A DNA stretch of 64,000 bases from Beaufortia kweichowensis. Lineage: Eukaryota; Chordata; Actinopteri; Cypriniformes; Gastromyzontidae. A program made the position numbers and the translations under genes. This document shows positions 1-13,900 of this stretch, in pieces; the first letter of the stretch is position 1; every line of letters starts with the position of its first letter. The stretch spans positions 12,220,001-12,284,000 of the forward strand of contig CM032800.1 of NCBI GenBank assembly GCA_019155185.1, given 5' to 3'. The notes beneath the pieces were generated by a model that was not told where the DNA came from, did not search any database, and worked only from the letters and a program-made list of their open reading frames with translations.

Positions 1-2643
1 TGGTTAACCAGTTATGGGAGAGTTTGTGCCTTAACACACACAAGTGCGCACACACACATTTTCCTGTTATATTTTACACAAGGAATTTTCTGACTTCTGG
101 CCTCTCTGCTTGAGTTTACTGAAGACAATGCTTTAGATATGGGGAGGCAGGGAAGCTCTTTGTGATAGTGCTGTGTGTGTGTGTGTGACAATTCACTTCC
201 TTTTCCTCTTTCCCTCTGAACTCTCCCACAATTCATCTACAGGGACTACATGTGTATGACAGTACTGGCTCCAGTTCACTTTTTGTCAAATTACTCATTT
301 TGTTTTAGTGTTTTATATACTTGTATGTTTTGGTTCTTGACTTCCTGTTTTCAGCAAGTGATTTGAGTTTTTCATGTGGTTACTAGTTTAATTTGTGAGT
401 AACCGCAGGTTTATATTGTTAATTAGCTGTAAGCCAGAGGAATTGTGTGAACAAGCGTGCAGGGCTTTTGAAGTGGCTGGAAAAGAGAAAGTCTATACAA
501 TCTGATGGTCCTTTTATAATGCAATTGCTCTGTGTCTCTCGCTTACTCGCTTTACCGACACTGTAAAGTGCCAAAAAAAAGTTTGCAATGAAGTAAAGAA
601 TGAATAAAGAATATTTTGGTAACTAATTTCAAAGATCTGTTTTTGTCTGTTAGTCAGCATGTGTGCATTCATACACAAGCCATGCATGTACACAAACTTT
701 GGATGTGATTAAGTCGACAAACATATTTTCTACCCAATTCCATGTGTCCCTAGGAAGTGTCGCGTAACAGCTGGCAAATGAGTGAGTGGGTGCTCGAAGA
801 CCACAGGAAGTGCTTAGACACATCTTGCCCTTGAGCAATGTGCTGACTCTTTGCACTGACTCAGTGTAATTCACTCCAATCTGACTTCCCATAAGCTATT
901 GAGGATTTCAGGCCTTTGAGAGCCGTTGGGTCACCTTTCAGCAAAGTGATTTATATTGGGTGACCACGCGGAGAGTTTTACATGAAACCCGTGATGAGTC
1001 ACATCCTGTTTTTTTTTCAAAACATTGCTGTAGAGCATGTTCAAACATGAGTGCAGAAAAATGCTTGCCATGTGCGTGATTTGTGTTTGTATACTGTCCT
1101 TCACTGTGTGTACTGTCTTTGTGTACATTATGCCCTCACTTTTAAACATTGCTGGTCACCGGCTTATGTTGTGTTTTGGATCTTGATATCCTAGGGCTTC
1201 CTAACCAGTGTAACCTTTTTCAGAATGGCTTTAAAGATGGCCATGCTGCAGTCTAAAATCATTAAAACATTTAGAATCGGATATCTTGAGACTTTCTTAC
1301 AAATAATCCTATAAATCTTCTCATCTGTCATGTCTGCTATCATGTAAACACGTCTAGATTAGTCACTATAGAGTTTGTGTAAAAGCTTGCTTAGCTGCTT
1401 ATCAAGCCCTCTTTCATTGATGTTGTTCTTTCCTAGTGCATTTGTGTACTCTGCACATCCCTGTAAGCTCAAGGATAATAGTCTGATGTGCAGGGTATGA
1501 CTTATAAGATCTGCTCAAAGCATTTGGCTGTGAATCATTTGCTGGAGGTGTGGTGATTTACAACGCTCTCAAAGACCAAAAGACCTGCAAATGTGCACCC
1601 CATCTACATAACAAACCATAAAAGAGATCTTATTCAAGTCAAGCAACACATATTGAAACTTGTGTGGTGAGTTTAGCAGCCTACTATCATCTCATCTTCG
1701 CCCTTCTCATTATGAATATCTTAACTGTAAAACACTCTGCACATGGTCTCTGTGTTGATTTACTGCATCAGACCTGCTTGCATCTATGGCAGCTCCCCTA
1801 GTTTCAGTAAAACCTGGGTTCAGGTGACAGGGGGTGGAGATGCATGACATGTCTGTCATAGCAAGCATGCCAAATGAAACTTAACTCCTCTCAGCTTTTG
1901 TGCACTCAAAATCAACCCGACAAGGCACACTTAAGTGCTTTGATATTAAGGATGAATCTAACCACAGTAGGTTTTGGTTGCACTTATGGCTTCGGGCCTC
2001 TAGTGAAGTCGATTGATGTCAACAGATGTTGCACATGTTTGTGTGGAGGGGATTTGACCACACACCTGTCAACTATGAAATGTTAGATTATTGCCAGTGT
2101 GATGGATGATGCCAACAGGCCTGTGTTTAAAACTCATGGAAGCACGTTTTTCTGGATATCTATTCAGTTTACAGTAAAAGTTACCAGTTGTTAAAATATT
2201 CTATTCCAGATGTGTCAGGCATATTTGGCACCTTTACTGTATTTTTTATAGATTGAAATGAATTTTTATCTCATCCCAGCTAATAAAGTTTGTTCCAAGA
2301 ACGTTTTCCAAACATTCTGTTTTGGTTGTGGGAACGGGACCCTGTTAGCTGGGATCTCATGGGAGTGTACATTATTTTAAACAAATCTGTTTAAAGTACT
2401 ATTTGTTTTTATTGGCGTCTTAAAATCTCCATAAACAGTTTTCTCCACCTTAATATGTTCTCTAGCTCTCTTATGTTACTCTCTCTGGCATCTTCTCTCT
2501 CTTCTCATCTAAATTTTGAAAGCAGAACTTGAGCAATATCTTCATGCCGGTGCTTTCATCAGACTCTCCACTTTCCAACAGGATGTTCTGAATTCTGACC
2601 TTCTGAGATATGCATAATATAATTCACCATGGACTTCCATATG

Positions 2644-2697
2644 TGGTTTAAAAACAAAATCTGGTTTAAAATCAAAATCTGGTTTAAAATTAAATCT
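2644..2697. repeat. short minisatellite, about 17-bp unit, three copies
   Basis: The unit ctggtttaaaatcaaaat is repeated about three times in a row with small changes. It makes the artefactual repeated peptide of one minus-strand open frame. Confidence 0.7.
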
Positions 2698-3005
2698 GTT
2701 GTAAGTGTTTTTTACCATTTGTGATGCAACGCTAACAAAACGGCACACAAAGTGTGTAATATTGTCTAAAGCTGTGCAAATATTAACTCTTTGCTTGTTT
2801 AATGAACAAGTAGTGCCTAGTCAATGATTGAACGGTACCTGAAACGTTTGCATGAATATGTAAATACAGAAATGCTTCTGCTGCTTGAGTTCTCACACTC
2901 CACAAGATGTCATGATGGACGTGAAGATTCGCATGCAGTGTGAACAAAGACTTACTCACTGCATGCATGTAAAGTGCTAAAATTAGCGATGGCTGTGCAA
3001 ATATA

Positions 3006-3011
<6 letters not shown>

Positions 3012-3042
<31 letters not shown>
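3012..3042. repeat. (GA)n microsatellite
   Basis: An uninterrupted AG/GA tract of about 30 bases, flanked on the left by an AT-rich stretch. Confidence 0.9.
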
Positions 3043-3043
<1 letters not shown>

Positions 3044-3874
3044 GACGACATTGACGGAGCAGATAAAGCGTCCTGGTATGCGGGTGCTTGTCAGAAGACC
3101 CTGGTTGTGTTCTTAACACTGTTATATAAATCCACAGAAGTATTTCAACATGATCATACGCATTCAGTAATCAATCACCTGCAGGTTTTGGCAGGCTGTA
3201 AATGCTATGCTACATAATGCCACTCCCAGCTTTCGTGGACGATTGCTAAACTGTTTAATTCCACGCAGATCTCTCTCTTTCTTTCTCTCTGCTCTTGGTC
3301 GCGGCCTGTTTAGATGCAAAAAGCCCCAGACCTTTTTCTGCAGTCATCGGTTTGGCTCGCTCTCTACGTATCTGCCAGGGCAGTCTGTGCTCCTGAGCGT
3401 GTTCAGACCCGTCTCTCTACCCTGTCCAACAGACATGCCTTACGTTTGCTTAACCAAAATAGTGAGGACACCATATTGTTCTGTCTTTCATTAGCTGTCT
3501 CTCAAACATTATTATCATAAAGACAAAAAACTGTAGCAATTAAGTTAGAGACGGCTTATGTTTAAAATAACATTGAGAGACAGCTGTGTTCTAACTTGGT
3601 AGGGTTTAAACTTGATGCCTGATGGGGCTAATGATTGCTTGGGTTATCCATCTATAACAAGTGCTGTGGTATAATGATTACAGGAAAACAACTGTTTCTG
3701 TGCAGGAGGGCAACATACTGTAGAGACACATACAGTAGCTTTGTTTTTCTGTATTAGTGTGGACATCTCAGATTCTTATACTAGACTAATGATGTTGTCT
3801 GTTCCTATTAGATGCAAGTAGAACATGATTTGGCATATTATGAGTCATCTTCTCTAATAAGGCAAATCATCATC

Positions 3875-3945
<71 letters not shown>

Positions 3946-3966
3946 ATTGTTATTATTGTTATTATT
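3875..3966. repeat. (TTG)n microsatellite with TTA variants at its right end
   Basis: About 23 pure TTG units are followed by mixed TTA/TTG units up to about 3966. It is the longest simple repeat in the window and is likely length-polymorphic. It lies about 0.9 kb upstream of the tgfbr2 start codon. Confidence 0.95.
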
Positions 3967-4077
3967 ATGTCTTCTGTAGACTAACCTTTAAATATTTATA
4001 ATCATTTATCAATTGTTTATAAGGAGTTTTCTTTTCCAAAAGAACAAGCCTTAGAAAAAATAAGAGTTAAATATTTA

Positions 4078-4380
4078 GGCAATTCCAGCATTATGGATGT
4101 GAAATTTCAAATCAAAACTTGAAATATAATTTCTCACAGAATGTATTTTTACCAAAATATTGAACATCTGTTTATATTTTACGAAACCCCTGTTGATGGT
4201 GTCCAGACATCAGACAAATAGTTTTATTTTCATTTTCATGTGCCCATTTATGATGAATAGCCTATGGACTGTTGTGACAATTCTGAAGGCAGCACTTTAC
4301 CTAACTATAACAAATCATGCTTTAAACATGGGATAAATGCATTAGGAATACACCAACATTTTGACATCTGAGCTTAATAA
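4078..4380 (+). repeat. interspersed repeat family A, copy 1 (forward)
   Basis: It begins with ggcaattccagcattatgga and ends near ttttgacatctgagc. Recognisable versions occur at 5525-5975 (reverse), 31336-31783, 34555-34975 (reverse) and 50012-50347. Shared blocks include a gcactttacct segment and the motif ttatggatgtga. There is no coding capacity. It is probably a non-autonomous transposable element, about 300-450 bp long, which I cannot name. Confidence 0.8.
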
Positions 4381-4389
4381 AATGGGTAC

Positions 4390-4882
4390 GTTCCCCTTTA
4401 AAAAAAACTAAAGAAAGAGAAAATGCAACAGTCTGTAAAAGCAACGGCACGCATAAATAGGCAAGATCTCGTGACAGATAGAAACGACACACTTAATCGC
4501 TTCAAAACGTGAGAAACAAACTACATCTGCGCGAGCATTGCGCTAAAGTCGTCAATCGTCGTTTAAACGACACGAATCCCGCTATAATACGGTCAACGTG
4601 TCATTTAAAGCCTCGTACAATAAAATTAGACTTGAAGGCACAGGCATAATAACAGGCTGGAGTAAAAGTGTGTGTCGTGCAGGAGGAAAGTCCTGCCCTT
4701 TCGGCAAGATTTCCTGTTTCACTCGAGCTGAATGTAAGTGACTCAACCCCACTGACTGACTGACTCTCTCTCTCGAGCAGTGTGACTCTACACTTCAACA
4801 GCATGAGATCTCGCCGGATCACAGCCCAAATCTGATCAAACGACACATTCATATTAATGCGAGGACTAATATCGAGTTTGTA
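4390..4882 (+). promoter_or_regulatory. tgfbr2: probable tgfbr2 promoter and 5' UTR
   Basis: The stretch directly upstream of the tgfbr2 start codon contains more CpG dinucleotides than the flanking DNA, from about 4440 to 4860. A TATA-like cataaatagg lies near 4451. No transcription start can be assigned from sequence alone, and an additional upstream non-coding exon is possible. Confidence 0.4.
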
Positions 4883-4961
4883 ATGGAGCAACATCGGCTT
4901 TCTTTGCTGTGTTGGGGAGCGTTTATAATCTGTGCGGCTCTGATGGATCACGGCGGAGTCG
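4883..4961 (+). CDS. tgfbr2: tgfbr2 coding exon 1 (signal peptide)
   Basis: ATG at 4883 has G at -3 and +4. The exon encodes the hydrophobic leader and ends in phase 1 at the donor gtgagt. Reading past the donor gives only an artefactual extension. Confidence 0.9.
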
Positions 4962-7900
4962 GTGAGTTGTTTCTTGACACACTCCTTGAGTTTGCAGGTA
5001 CGTGCATGTCTTCAGACAGGACGGCCGTACAGTATATATATATATATATATCATCCAGGTTTATGGATGACGATTTGTTTTTTAAGTTACTTTTAAACGC
5101 TTGCGACAGGTACGTGATTACACTTATTTTACGCTGTTTGTTTGTCTTGAAATGTTATGTAAGAGCGATGTAAGACGCGAAGTATTTGATCAGGTGTTTC
5201 AACATTATATCATCACACATCTGGAACTTTGCACGTCTGCGTTATTGAGTGACTGACGCACGAGTTATCAAACCGTTATTCTGCCGTCTTACGTTACATG
5301 CAGTAATTGTGACGTTGGTTACGAATGTGTTTGTGAAGTGACGTTTATCAACAAACAAACGCGAAGTTTGCCAGAATTTGTTTGTTTGTTTTGTTGTTGT
5401 TTTCATAGCAATTTAGCAGTTTTTTATTTTATGAGTGACATTTGGCTACAGTTTGACTAAGTTTACATCTTAACTTGCAAATCTTACACTGTATAAAAAA
5501 ACTTTATTTTATCAAAATCTGATCGCTTAGATGTCAGCATTTGGTTGTTTAAATACACATGAGATCTCTCTCAAAGCATTTTTATAGTCAGGTAAAGTGC
5601 TGTTTTAGGACTGTTACATCCATAACGGTCCGTATTCCTTATAAATGAAACTTGAAATAAAATAACTAGGCTATTTTATGTTCTTTGAAGAGTCATTTCT
5701 TCATTTTGTTGGGTATTATTCCTTCTGGTTTGTGCATTTTAAAGAAATCCTACAAAGTATGTTGCCTCTTAAAAAAAAACTTATGTCACATCCATAACGC
5801 ATGAATATTTTAATTCATGTTCACAGACAGATATTTGATGTCTGGACTATATCGACAGAGCTTTAGTAAAATATAAACAGATGGTTCAGTATACTGGTAA
5901 TAAATGCATTCTGAGAGAAATAACATTTCAGGTTTTGACTGAAAATGTCACATCCATAATGCTGGAACTGTCCATCTCTTAAGAAAGTTAACCATGGCTA
6001 TACTGAACAAACAACACGGTTACCACACTTTTACTATAATAAAACCATGGTTAATTGATATGTACCACATGATTACCAAATGCAGTTCATTGTACTTTAA
6101 AGAATATAAAAATCAGGCTAGTAAGTGGCAGTGATTTCTGATGAAGCATTGCAATATTACATTGTACTGAAAGTTACAATTCCTTGTAGTCATGTGTGTG
6201 TGTGTGTGTGTGTGTGACTTTTTAACCCTTAACCCACTATATCGGTTATTCACTTAGATGTGCAGAGAGGAACACCTTTATGAACTGACAGCAAAAAGAA
6301 GAGTTTGTTGATTTGTTTTAGTTTTGGTGTTTGATGGTGTGCATAAGACGTCATTCCATTCAAATAAACCGTGCATCTTCTATGGCACTGATGTAAATTG
6401 TTTATCTCTCCGTGTCCTGTCATTAATTTCAGCCTCTGTGATTACAGGTTACTTTAGACACTAATTACACTCACTGAACTCCTCCCAGCCTCACGCCTGT
6501 CATTATACAGCTTTCTATAGAGAGATATGTTTGTCACACAGAGCTCGCAGAAGTAACATTGAAAGATTTCTTACAGAAATCATATTTTCCAGATGTCAGG
6601 CTACATCTTTGCCACTTCCTGTTTCCAGCCTTGCTTGACTGCATGTTGCTGTGCATACTCCACTCCTGAAACACACTAAGGCTGTGTCTGCGATGTTTGA
6701 TCCATATGCAGGAGTTTGTTCCTGCTTGTTTAAGCATTGCAAATAACTTTATACACCCCCATATGCAGGTACGGCACTCGCCTTCCTGTTTTTACTCAAT
6801 GTTACTTTTTTATTCTGATCTGCCCACCGAGGTCATTTGAAGCGATGACATCCCACACACACACTGAGTAATAAACACATGCTCATTTGTTTGTTGTTGA
6901 AAGTTTAGCTAAGAACCAAACCAGTTACAGAGGCGCAGATCAAGCCCAGCGTCCCTTCTCCTTATCTAGGACTGTACTGTGCTTATCAGAAAGTACAGGG
7001 CCTTAAAACGCATCTTGTTTTCATGTTTGCCAAAGACTTGTTCGAATGTGATAACACTTTAAAGCACCAAACTCCTCCACATGTGACAGTAGCTGTGCAT
7101 AGTGATTTCACAGCTACACTGTCCAAAGAAAATGATTGAGGTAATGGCTTTTCTGTATATAATGTTGTCCAGTCAAGCCGGACTGTAGATGGGGAGTGAG
7201 CGAGCAGTGCTTGAGGAGTAAAAAGCTTCTTTGTAGGCTCTTGAACCCAGTCTAGTAGAAGGAGGTTGTGAATTTGTGCTTGTTTACTGAAGCCTCCGTG
7301 GGCCTCTGCGCCGAGAACTCAAAAATAGCCACGAAATGAGAAGAGGGGTCGCTTAACCTCAAAATGGCTGCATCTGATTTGACCATATTAGTATTTCTAT
7401 CCTCGTGGACGGCACAATCCCCTCTTGGCTCGCTCCAATGAACCAGAAAATAAAAAGGCACATTGTGTTGCTTATCTGCTTGACTCTAAATACAGAGCAA
7501 GATTAGCCAAAAATGACAGTGGGTGTGATGTGTACTTGATCATAGGCCTACGGCATGCATTTTTTTTAGGCCTCCACAATAAATAATGTTATGCCACAAT
7601 AGTGTCTGGACATCAGAATTAAACAATTAGAGTTTATTATGGTAGTCTTGTTTCTTTAGCTACACTTGTACACATTTAGTCTCTTAAGTGTAGTTGTCAC
7701 AGTAGAAGTAGCCTGAGCCATGGAAGGAAAGCCACACATCCGCCCTATCTGTGCTTCCTTCCTCGGCAAGGTCGCCTGTTTTACCCTTTCCAGGGGAGAA
7801 GTTAAGATAGAGCTGTGTAAAGGGAAAGTAGGGGTCAGAGGTCTTGCCACAGTGTGTTCATGGTGTCTGCTGTACTGCTTTACAGTCTTCTCTATATAAA

Positions 7901-10900
7901 AAGTGATTTGGATTTGTTTCTGTCATTAAAGACCTAAATGTAAGAGATTATTGAATCTGCTGAATCAGGATTCAGTCTTGAAATGCTGTTCACACTGCCA
8001 GTAATTAAGCCGAATGTAGTTTAACTTTATGCAAATAGCACAATGTGGCAACAAACAATACAAGTACAGACAGTAAACCATCTATGTGAAGTACCTATAG
8101 AAGGAAGAACTGGTGACCAGTTGTTTAATTCAGTTCAGTGTGAACAAACGGATCAAGGTTTTACTGGTTGGGTATAGTTCATTTAGCACCTGCTGATAAC
8201 TTGACATCTTATTACTCTGCACGCAGTTTGCAAAAAATGTGTGTTCATCTGAATTGTCAAATTCCGGGCAAAGTGACTAGATATTTGTCAATTTGTCGAT
8301 GACTGACTTATTTTTGCCTTTCTGCATGTTAGTGATGGGATATAGGACTGTGCGTGTTCTTTTGGTACTATCAGCGAATCAGCATTATTGTTTTTCCTTT
8401 CCTTCAAAGTGATTGGCTCAAACTCCCTGGCTGCCATTGAGTAATGTAAAATGCAGACCAATTTTATTTAGCTATAGAGTGGTTATACTGCGGTCCATAC
8501 GTACTGTAAAGTTGTGAACTTTTTCCAAAATACTTTTTTTTTTTATTTCGTTTTTGTTTAGTTTGCTGGTTGTTAAATATAATTTAGACTCTCTCTCTAT
8601 AGGCCCCGATGTCATGCAGTGTGTTTAAATGAGTAATATCCCTTTCGGCCCTAGAGAGCCAATGTGGCCCTTTATCACAGGAAAGGGTCACTACAAGGTG
8701 TGTGTGTGGTACGTTAAAGACCAGCTAAACTAACAAATTACGTAATACAGTTTAATGACTTCATGTGGCTAAAAACAGTCACACACATGTGCATGCAAGA
8801 CAGCCATATACTGGCACTGCAATTGACAAACCATACATGCTCATTAATGACTCGTAACACTAAACTTATAACAAATGGAACTACTCTGGATTTCTACAGA
8901 GTAAACTGCACTTTCTATAACCGATCTGAGGTTATGAACTTTATGGCTTGTTTCATCTCTCTTCGCTCGTGTGTTTGTTCACATTATTGCATTTAGGTCA
9001 GAGTCTCAGAGGTGCTGAAGATGAATGCACGTTCAGACAGGTCACCGTACAGCATATGGAGGCAGAAAGCATTGGAAATATTTGTATTGTTCTTTGTTGA
9101 ACCGATAAAATGAATATTAGTTTTTAATTTCAGTTAATAATATTTAAAAATATGTCAAATAAACACATGCACATTTATATGCTTATATGTATATATGCAG
9201 ACACAAAATAAAGGCAGATTTATGTGCCAGTGCTTTTTACACTATTTCTTGTTTTGTCAGATTTTATCAAATGTCTCTGTTAATCCAAACAATATCTAAA
9301 TACACACATTTAATAAACGTTGTAGATTCTGTGACACCTGAGTTGCAAGTCTGTTTTTCAGCCACAGGGGTTACATAATTATCATGGCCAAAAGAATTCA
9401 CAATCATGATATTATCGTGACGTTGAATTTCTTTTTTTATTTTAATAATTGTTACTCATCTTTTAGTTTATTTTGTTTTGTTTTTAGTTTTCTTTTTTTG
9501 GCAAATGAGTCAAAATATGAGCGTAGAGAGGCAGAAAGAGAGAGTTTGTAACCATTATTATACAGTATCCTATTCATACTATAGAGTTAACACTGTATCG
9601 ATCATCGTGGTTTTTGATGTCATGGTTATTTACAATAATGGTATAATGTGACACCCCTATATTTTTTATTTTGAAAGGGAATCATTAAATTTAATAATAA
9701 CAGCAGTTTAGACTCTCAGTTTAGATTATATAATGTATTTAATCTTCGTAAAGGAGTTTTTAATGAGTGTTTTTGTCTATTTTTGTCCTAGATGGGATGT
9801 ATCCTATACATCATTCCTATCGGCTTCGTCAGCTGTGTAAGTTCTGTGACGAGGAGCCGTCCACCTGCAATGGTACTGACACCTGTGAAAGCAACTGCAG
9901 CATCACATCCATCTGTCCGGACCAGGATGAGATCTGTGTGGCTGTCTGGTATGTCATTACTGCACTGTAGGCTTTTCCAACCTCTTCAAATCAAACATCT
10001 GCTGTACACAAGTGTGAAACAACTGCGTTTTATATGACAGATCATCAAAAATCAGCTGTGCATCTTGCTCACAGATGTAACAACATACTTGATGTCTGTT
10101 TAAAGAGGATATGCAAAAAATATATTTTTTTTGTTGTAGAGGAATTTTGAGGCTGAAATGTAGACTGTGGAAAGATGTTTGTCGCATCTTTTTTTAATAT
10201 AACATGATCCTTGTAATCAGTGTGTGTGTGATTGTGTCTCATGATATCAGGAGAAAAAGCGAGGGCAACAACTCCATCGAGACATTGTGCCACAACCCCA
10301 CTGAACTCCTCTACGGCATCATGGTGGAGAACCACAACAACAGCAAGTGTGAGATGAAAATGAAGATGTCCAACAGCGGCCCCATCCACATCTGCTCATG
10401 CAACGACGAGGAGTGCAATGACGTTCTGATATTCACCACCCGTTAGTTTACCTCCTCATCTCTTTTATCACTTCTATCTTACTGATGTTAATGGGTCTTG
10501 TAGTGGCTTCAGATCTGGGTTAGTAAATCATTGGACACAAAGTATTGATCCAAAATGTTTTATTAGCTTATTTGTAACAAATACAAACCTTCTGCAAGAA
10601 AAAGCGTTTTCTGTAGACTTTAAACGCTGTCAGCCAAGACATTCAAACAAGACAAACACACATTTTGGTGTAATCATTTATATAATCTTATATTTGTTAT
10701 TTATTAGACACATTTCTATCTGATTCACTTATAAGTAAATTATTTTTAAGGTCAAGTTGACTAGTTAGTGTTAGTTTTGAGTGGTTGTTATTGGGGAATA
10801 ACATACCTTGGAATGTCATAACTGGCCAATCAGAATCAAGTATTCAGAGCACAGTGTACAAATAATGATTATGAGTTAATAATTTGACGTCATTCAACTA

Positions 10901-13900
10901 CAACCCACCTAAAGATGGGTGTGTAAAGTAACCGGCAGGTTTATGTTTCAGGAGGCAAGTTATGGACTGCATCTTTAATAAACACACAAGATGTCAAATT
11001 TTACACCATTCAAATACAAGCAAAGTCTAATATTTCCCAAGTGGTCTTTTATGGCAAGATGGCTATAGCAAAACCAAAACTGCTATTTTCACCCTCCAAA
11101 GCTTTTCACGTGACACAACCACATCTCACCTCTCTGTGGTGATGAGGTTTTCCGTAGAAGTATGGAAATACCGTCACGTGTGTGTCTAAACAATGAATTG
11201 TGCCTACGCTAGATAAACAGCACTCATTTGAACAGCTCATAGCGCGCACAAGACTGGAAGACTGCATTAGCATACAATGCTAAATATTTAGCACTGGCTC
11301 GTAAAGCGTGTAGCGTGCAGGTTGTGCAAAACACAAACGACATGCTGCTGTGACGGTCTAAAGCAGCTGCGTTGTTGCCGGCCTGGCTGTCATGTCTAAA
11401 GCAGACTTTCTATTGGCTTTGGTTGTGTGGACGACTTTACATTTCAGACATGTGGTTTCCTGTCTGTGTAACTTGAAGCAGAGACATCATAACCACATGG
11501 CAAAACAGCTGTGTGCACTCGGCATGCTCTAAAATAACCTTATTTACCACTATTTGAGGAGTTTTGGCGTGTTTTGTAAAATGAGCTCTCCGTTTTAAGA
11601 ATCCACATGTTCGTTTTCACATTAGGAGCAGCTCAAATATTTACCAGGATGTTCGCTGAGGCTTTTCTTCCTTTTAGTATAGGACCATGTACATGATGTG
11701 ATCTAGTGAAGACAAATGCTACCAATGTACACATCACAGAAAGATGACTTGTGAGCAGGTGTTGATGTTTGTAGTCCAGAGAAGCTGTAATTCCATCCAG
11801 TAGATGAGGCCTCATTCCCTGCCGGAGTGAGGAAGTATCGCAGGAAGTCCATGTTTACTTACTGGAACGGCTCCATGGCATGTTCCTCCAGAAATGCCAG
11901 GCATTGTTTTCCCGGCCCGTAACATTTTTATGACATTAACTGTGGCTGAGAGCCTGCACGTTTACAGTGATAAGCTGCTTGTTATGTATTCCACTGGAGT
12001 CACCGCTATTTATCATGATTTTATTATGGTGAAAGCACCGGCTCGTAATTTGCAGTATAGTTACATGAGTCAAATAAACGAAGTTCAGCTTAGTTTTGGT
12101 GTGATTTACGATGGAAAGTACACAATAAAAAGTTATGGTTCCTGTTGTGTACTTAAGGATCTTTAATATATTTTGCTTCTAAAAGCTTTTTGTTTGTTGA
12201 AACTTCTCATTGGTTCCGTTTAAGCAATTGGCCTCAACTCGGTTCTGAATTCATGACATAAGGGCTCCTCAAGACGCCTTTTAAGTTTTTCAGTAAACAT
12301 CCCCTGAATGTTCTTTCAAAGAAATGGTTTCCTTTCATTTTTAAAGCATCTGAATGTCTTTTAGACAAAGCTGAGACAGATGTATAGAGTAAAACAGGGA
12401 AATCGTGGTTGGAATGCCTGTTTACAATTAGTAATGGAATATGAAAATGAAATACAGATTGTTGTAATACAGCTTCATTCTGGCCTGAAGAATATTTACT
12501 GATTTCTTTACAATGTAGGTTAGACTAAAAATCCAGTAATCAGCCACTCCAAGTGCAAACAAAAAGAGTTAATAAAGTTTTAGGGGTTAATTTATAGAAA
12601 GTTTTAATTGTAATCATTACGAGATGTGAAGACAGATTGTTGTCACAGATTGGAGTAGACACGATGGCTACCTTCCGGGTGATGTACATTTGCAGGAAAA
12701 CTAGAGCAATAATGGCCATTTGTTTTTAATAAGCAACTCGTAAAGCTTGTCAGAAGAAGTGTGTTGCACTTTTCATTGTGGTTTGCACACATGGTTTTCT
12801 GTTTTTCAACTTGTAAACTTGATTGGACCGATAGGAAGGAACATGAATATCTAGTTGTCTTCTTGATTTAAAAGTCTTGGAAGCATCTCTTGATTTTATC
12901 ACGACAAAGTACACATCGTATACAGTCACAGTATCACACAGAATGAGGTTTAGTAGTTTGTATGTTGCTGCAGTTTCATTTTTTCAGATTTTTCTGATGC
13001 GCTACATATCGCCTAACTATAGTAACAACACAAAGTGATAGATGACAAAATACTCATCCTCTGATCTTGTGGATGATGGGACAAATGAGTAAAAGCATGT
13101 GTCTGCGTTTTACTGAAATATTTCCAGACTGGCAATATGTTTCTACTCAGTTGATCTTTTATCATCTGTTATTTTGATGGAAAGAAGAACACAAAGGAAA
13201 GAACAATGAGTTTCTGTCTGGTTGGATTTTATTTTTAATCCTGATATGCCCATGAAGTTCTGCTCATAATTTTAGTTAATCTTTGCAAAACCGTTGCTTA
13301 CTCCAAGACTTATAGAATAGGTAGTTTGTATGATCCTTCATTTTCACGCCATAGATATCTTGCAGATTGTGCTGTGGATATGTAAACACACAAACACACC
13401 CACACTAACATACTGAAGAATCTGGGCCTCTGGTTATAGAGCTGATACTTAGAGGTCTGAGTCACGACGAGAAAATGAACGCGAGACCAAGACGGTGTGA
13501 GTGGAAAAAAGAAGCGTAGACTTGTTTGCGGTGTCAGCCATGCTATAAAACAAAGTCGTAGCCATAACAAACAAACAGTAACGGGCCTGTCTTTCTCATG
13601 TAGAGCATGTTACCAATCTCAGTCTGGCAGGTTTCTTAGCTGCTCTGAACCCACACCAGGACGCGGATCTAACTTGTACGTCTGGGAATCACCCATTTAA
13701 ATTCTGACATTTTGAAATGGAAACACACAACATGTCCAGCCAGAAAATGAAAGCAGGATGAAGCTGCTTTCCAGTTGATCATTGGTGGGTGAAGAAATTT
13801 GGCCTTTCTACCATGTTAAAACCTTCAGGAAATGAGCGTGTTGTGTCCAGAGTGTGTTGCAGTTTCACTCTGTAAATCAAATTTGTTAAGAAACAAAGCA

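Larger units (their letters stand above)
1..4400. other. upstream intergenic DNA, no gene recognised
   Basis: This is AT-rich vertebrate non-coding DNA. All open frames are under 100 codons, without family motifs or a chain of splice-compatible exons. It contains a CA/TG tract near 170-188, a short minisatellite (2644-2697), a GA tract (3012-3042), a long TTG tract (3875-3966) and a dispersed repeat copy (4078-4380). In mammals RBMS3 lies on this side of TGFBR2; no RBMS-like exon was recognised here. Confidence 0.6.
4962..9791 (+). other. tgfbr2: tgfbr2 intron 1
   Basis: 4.8 kb between the signal-peptide exon and the ectodomain. It holds a TA repeat (about 5034-5051), a reverse family A repeat (5525-5975) and a TG tract (6193-6216). 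Low-complexity T-rich patches lie around 8530-8560 and 9420-9500. No additional in-phase exon was recognised. Confidence 0.85.

Noticed and set aside
2542..2748. Repeat-containing small protein (FKPDF-type repeats)
   Set aside because: The repeats come from a short non-coding minisatellite, with no start context or neighbours supporting a gene.
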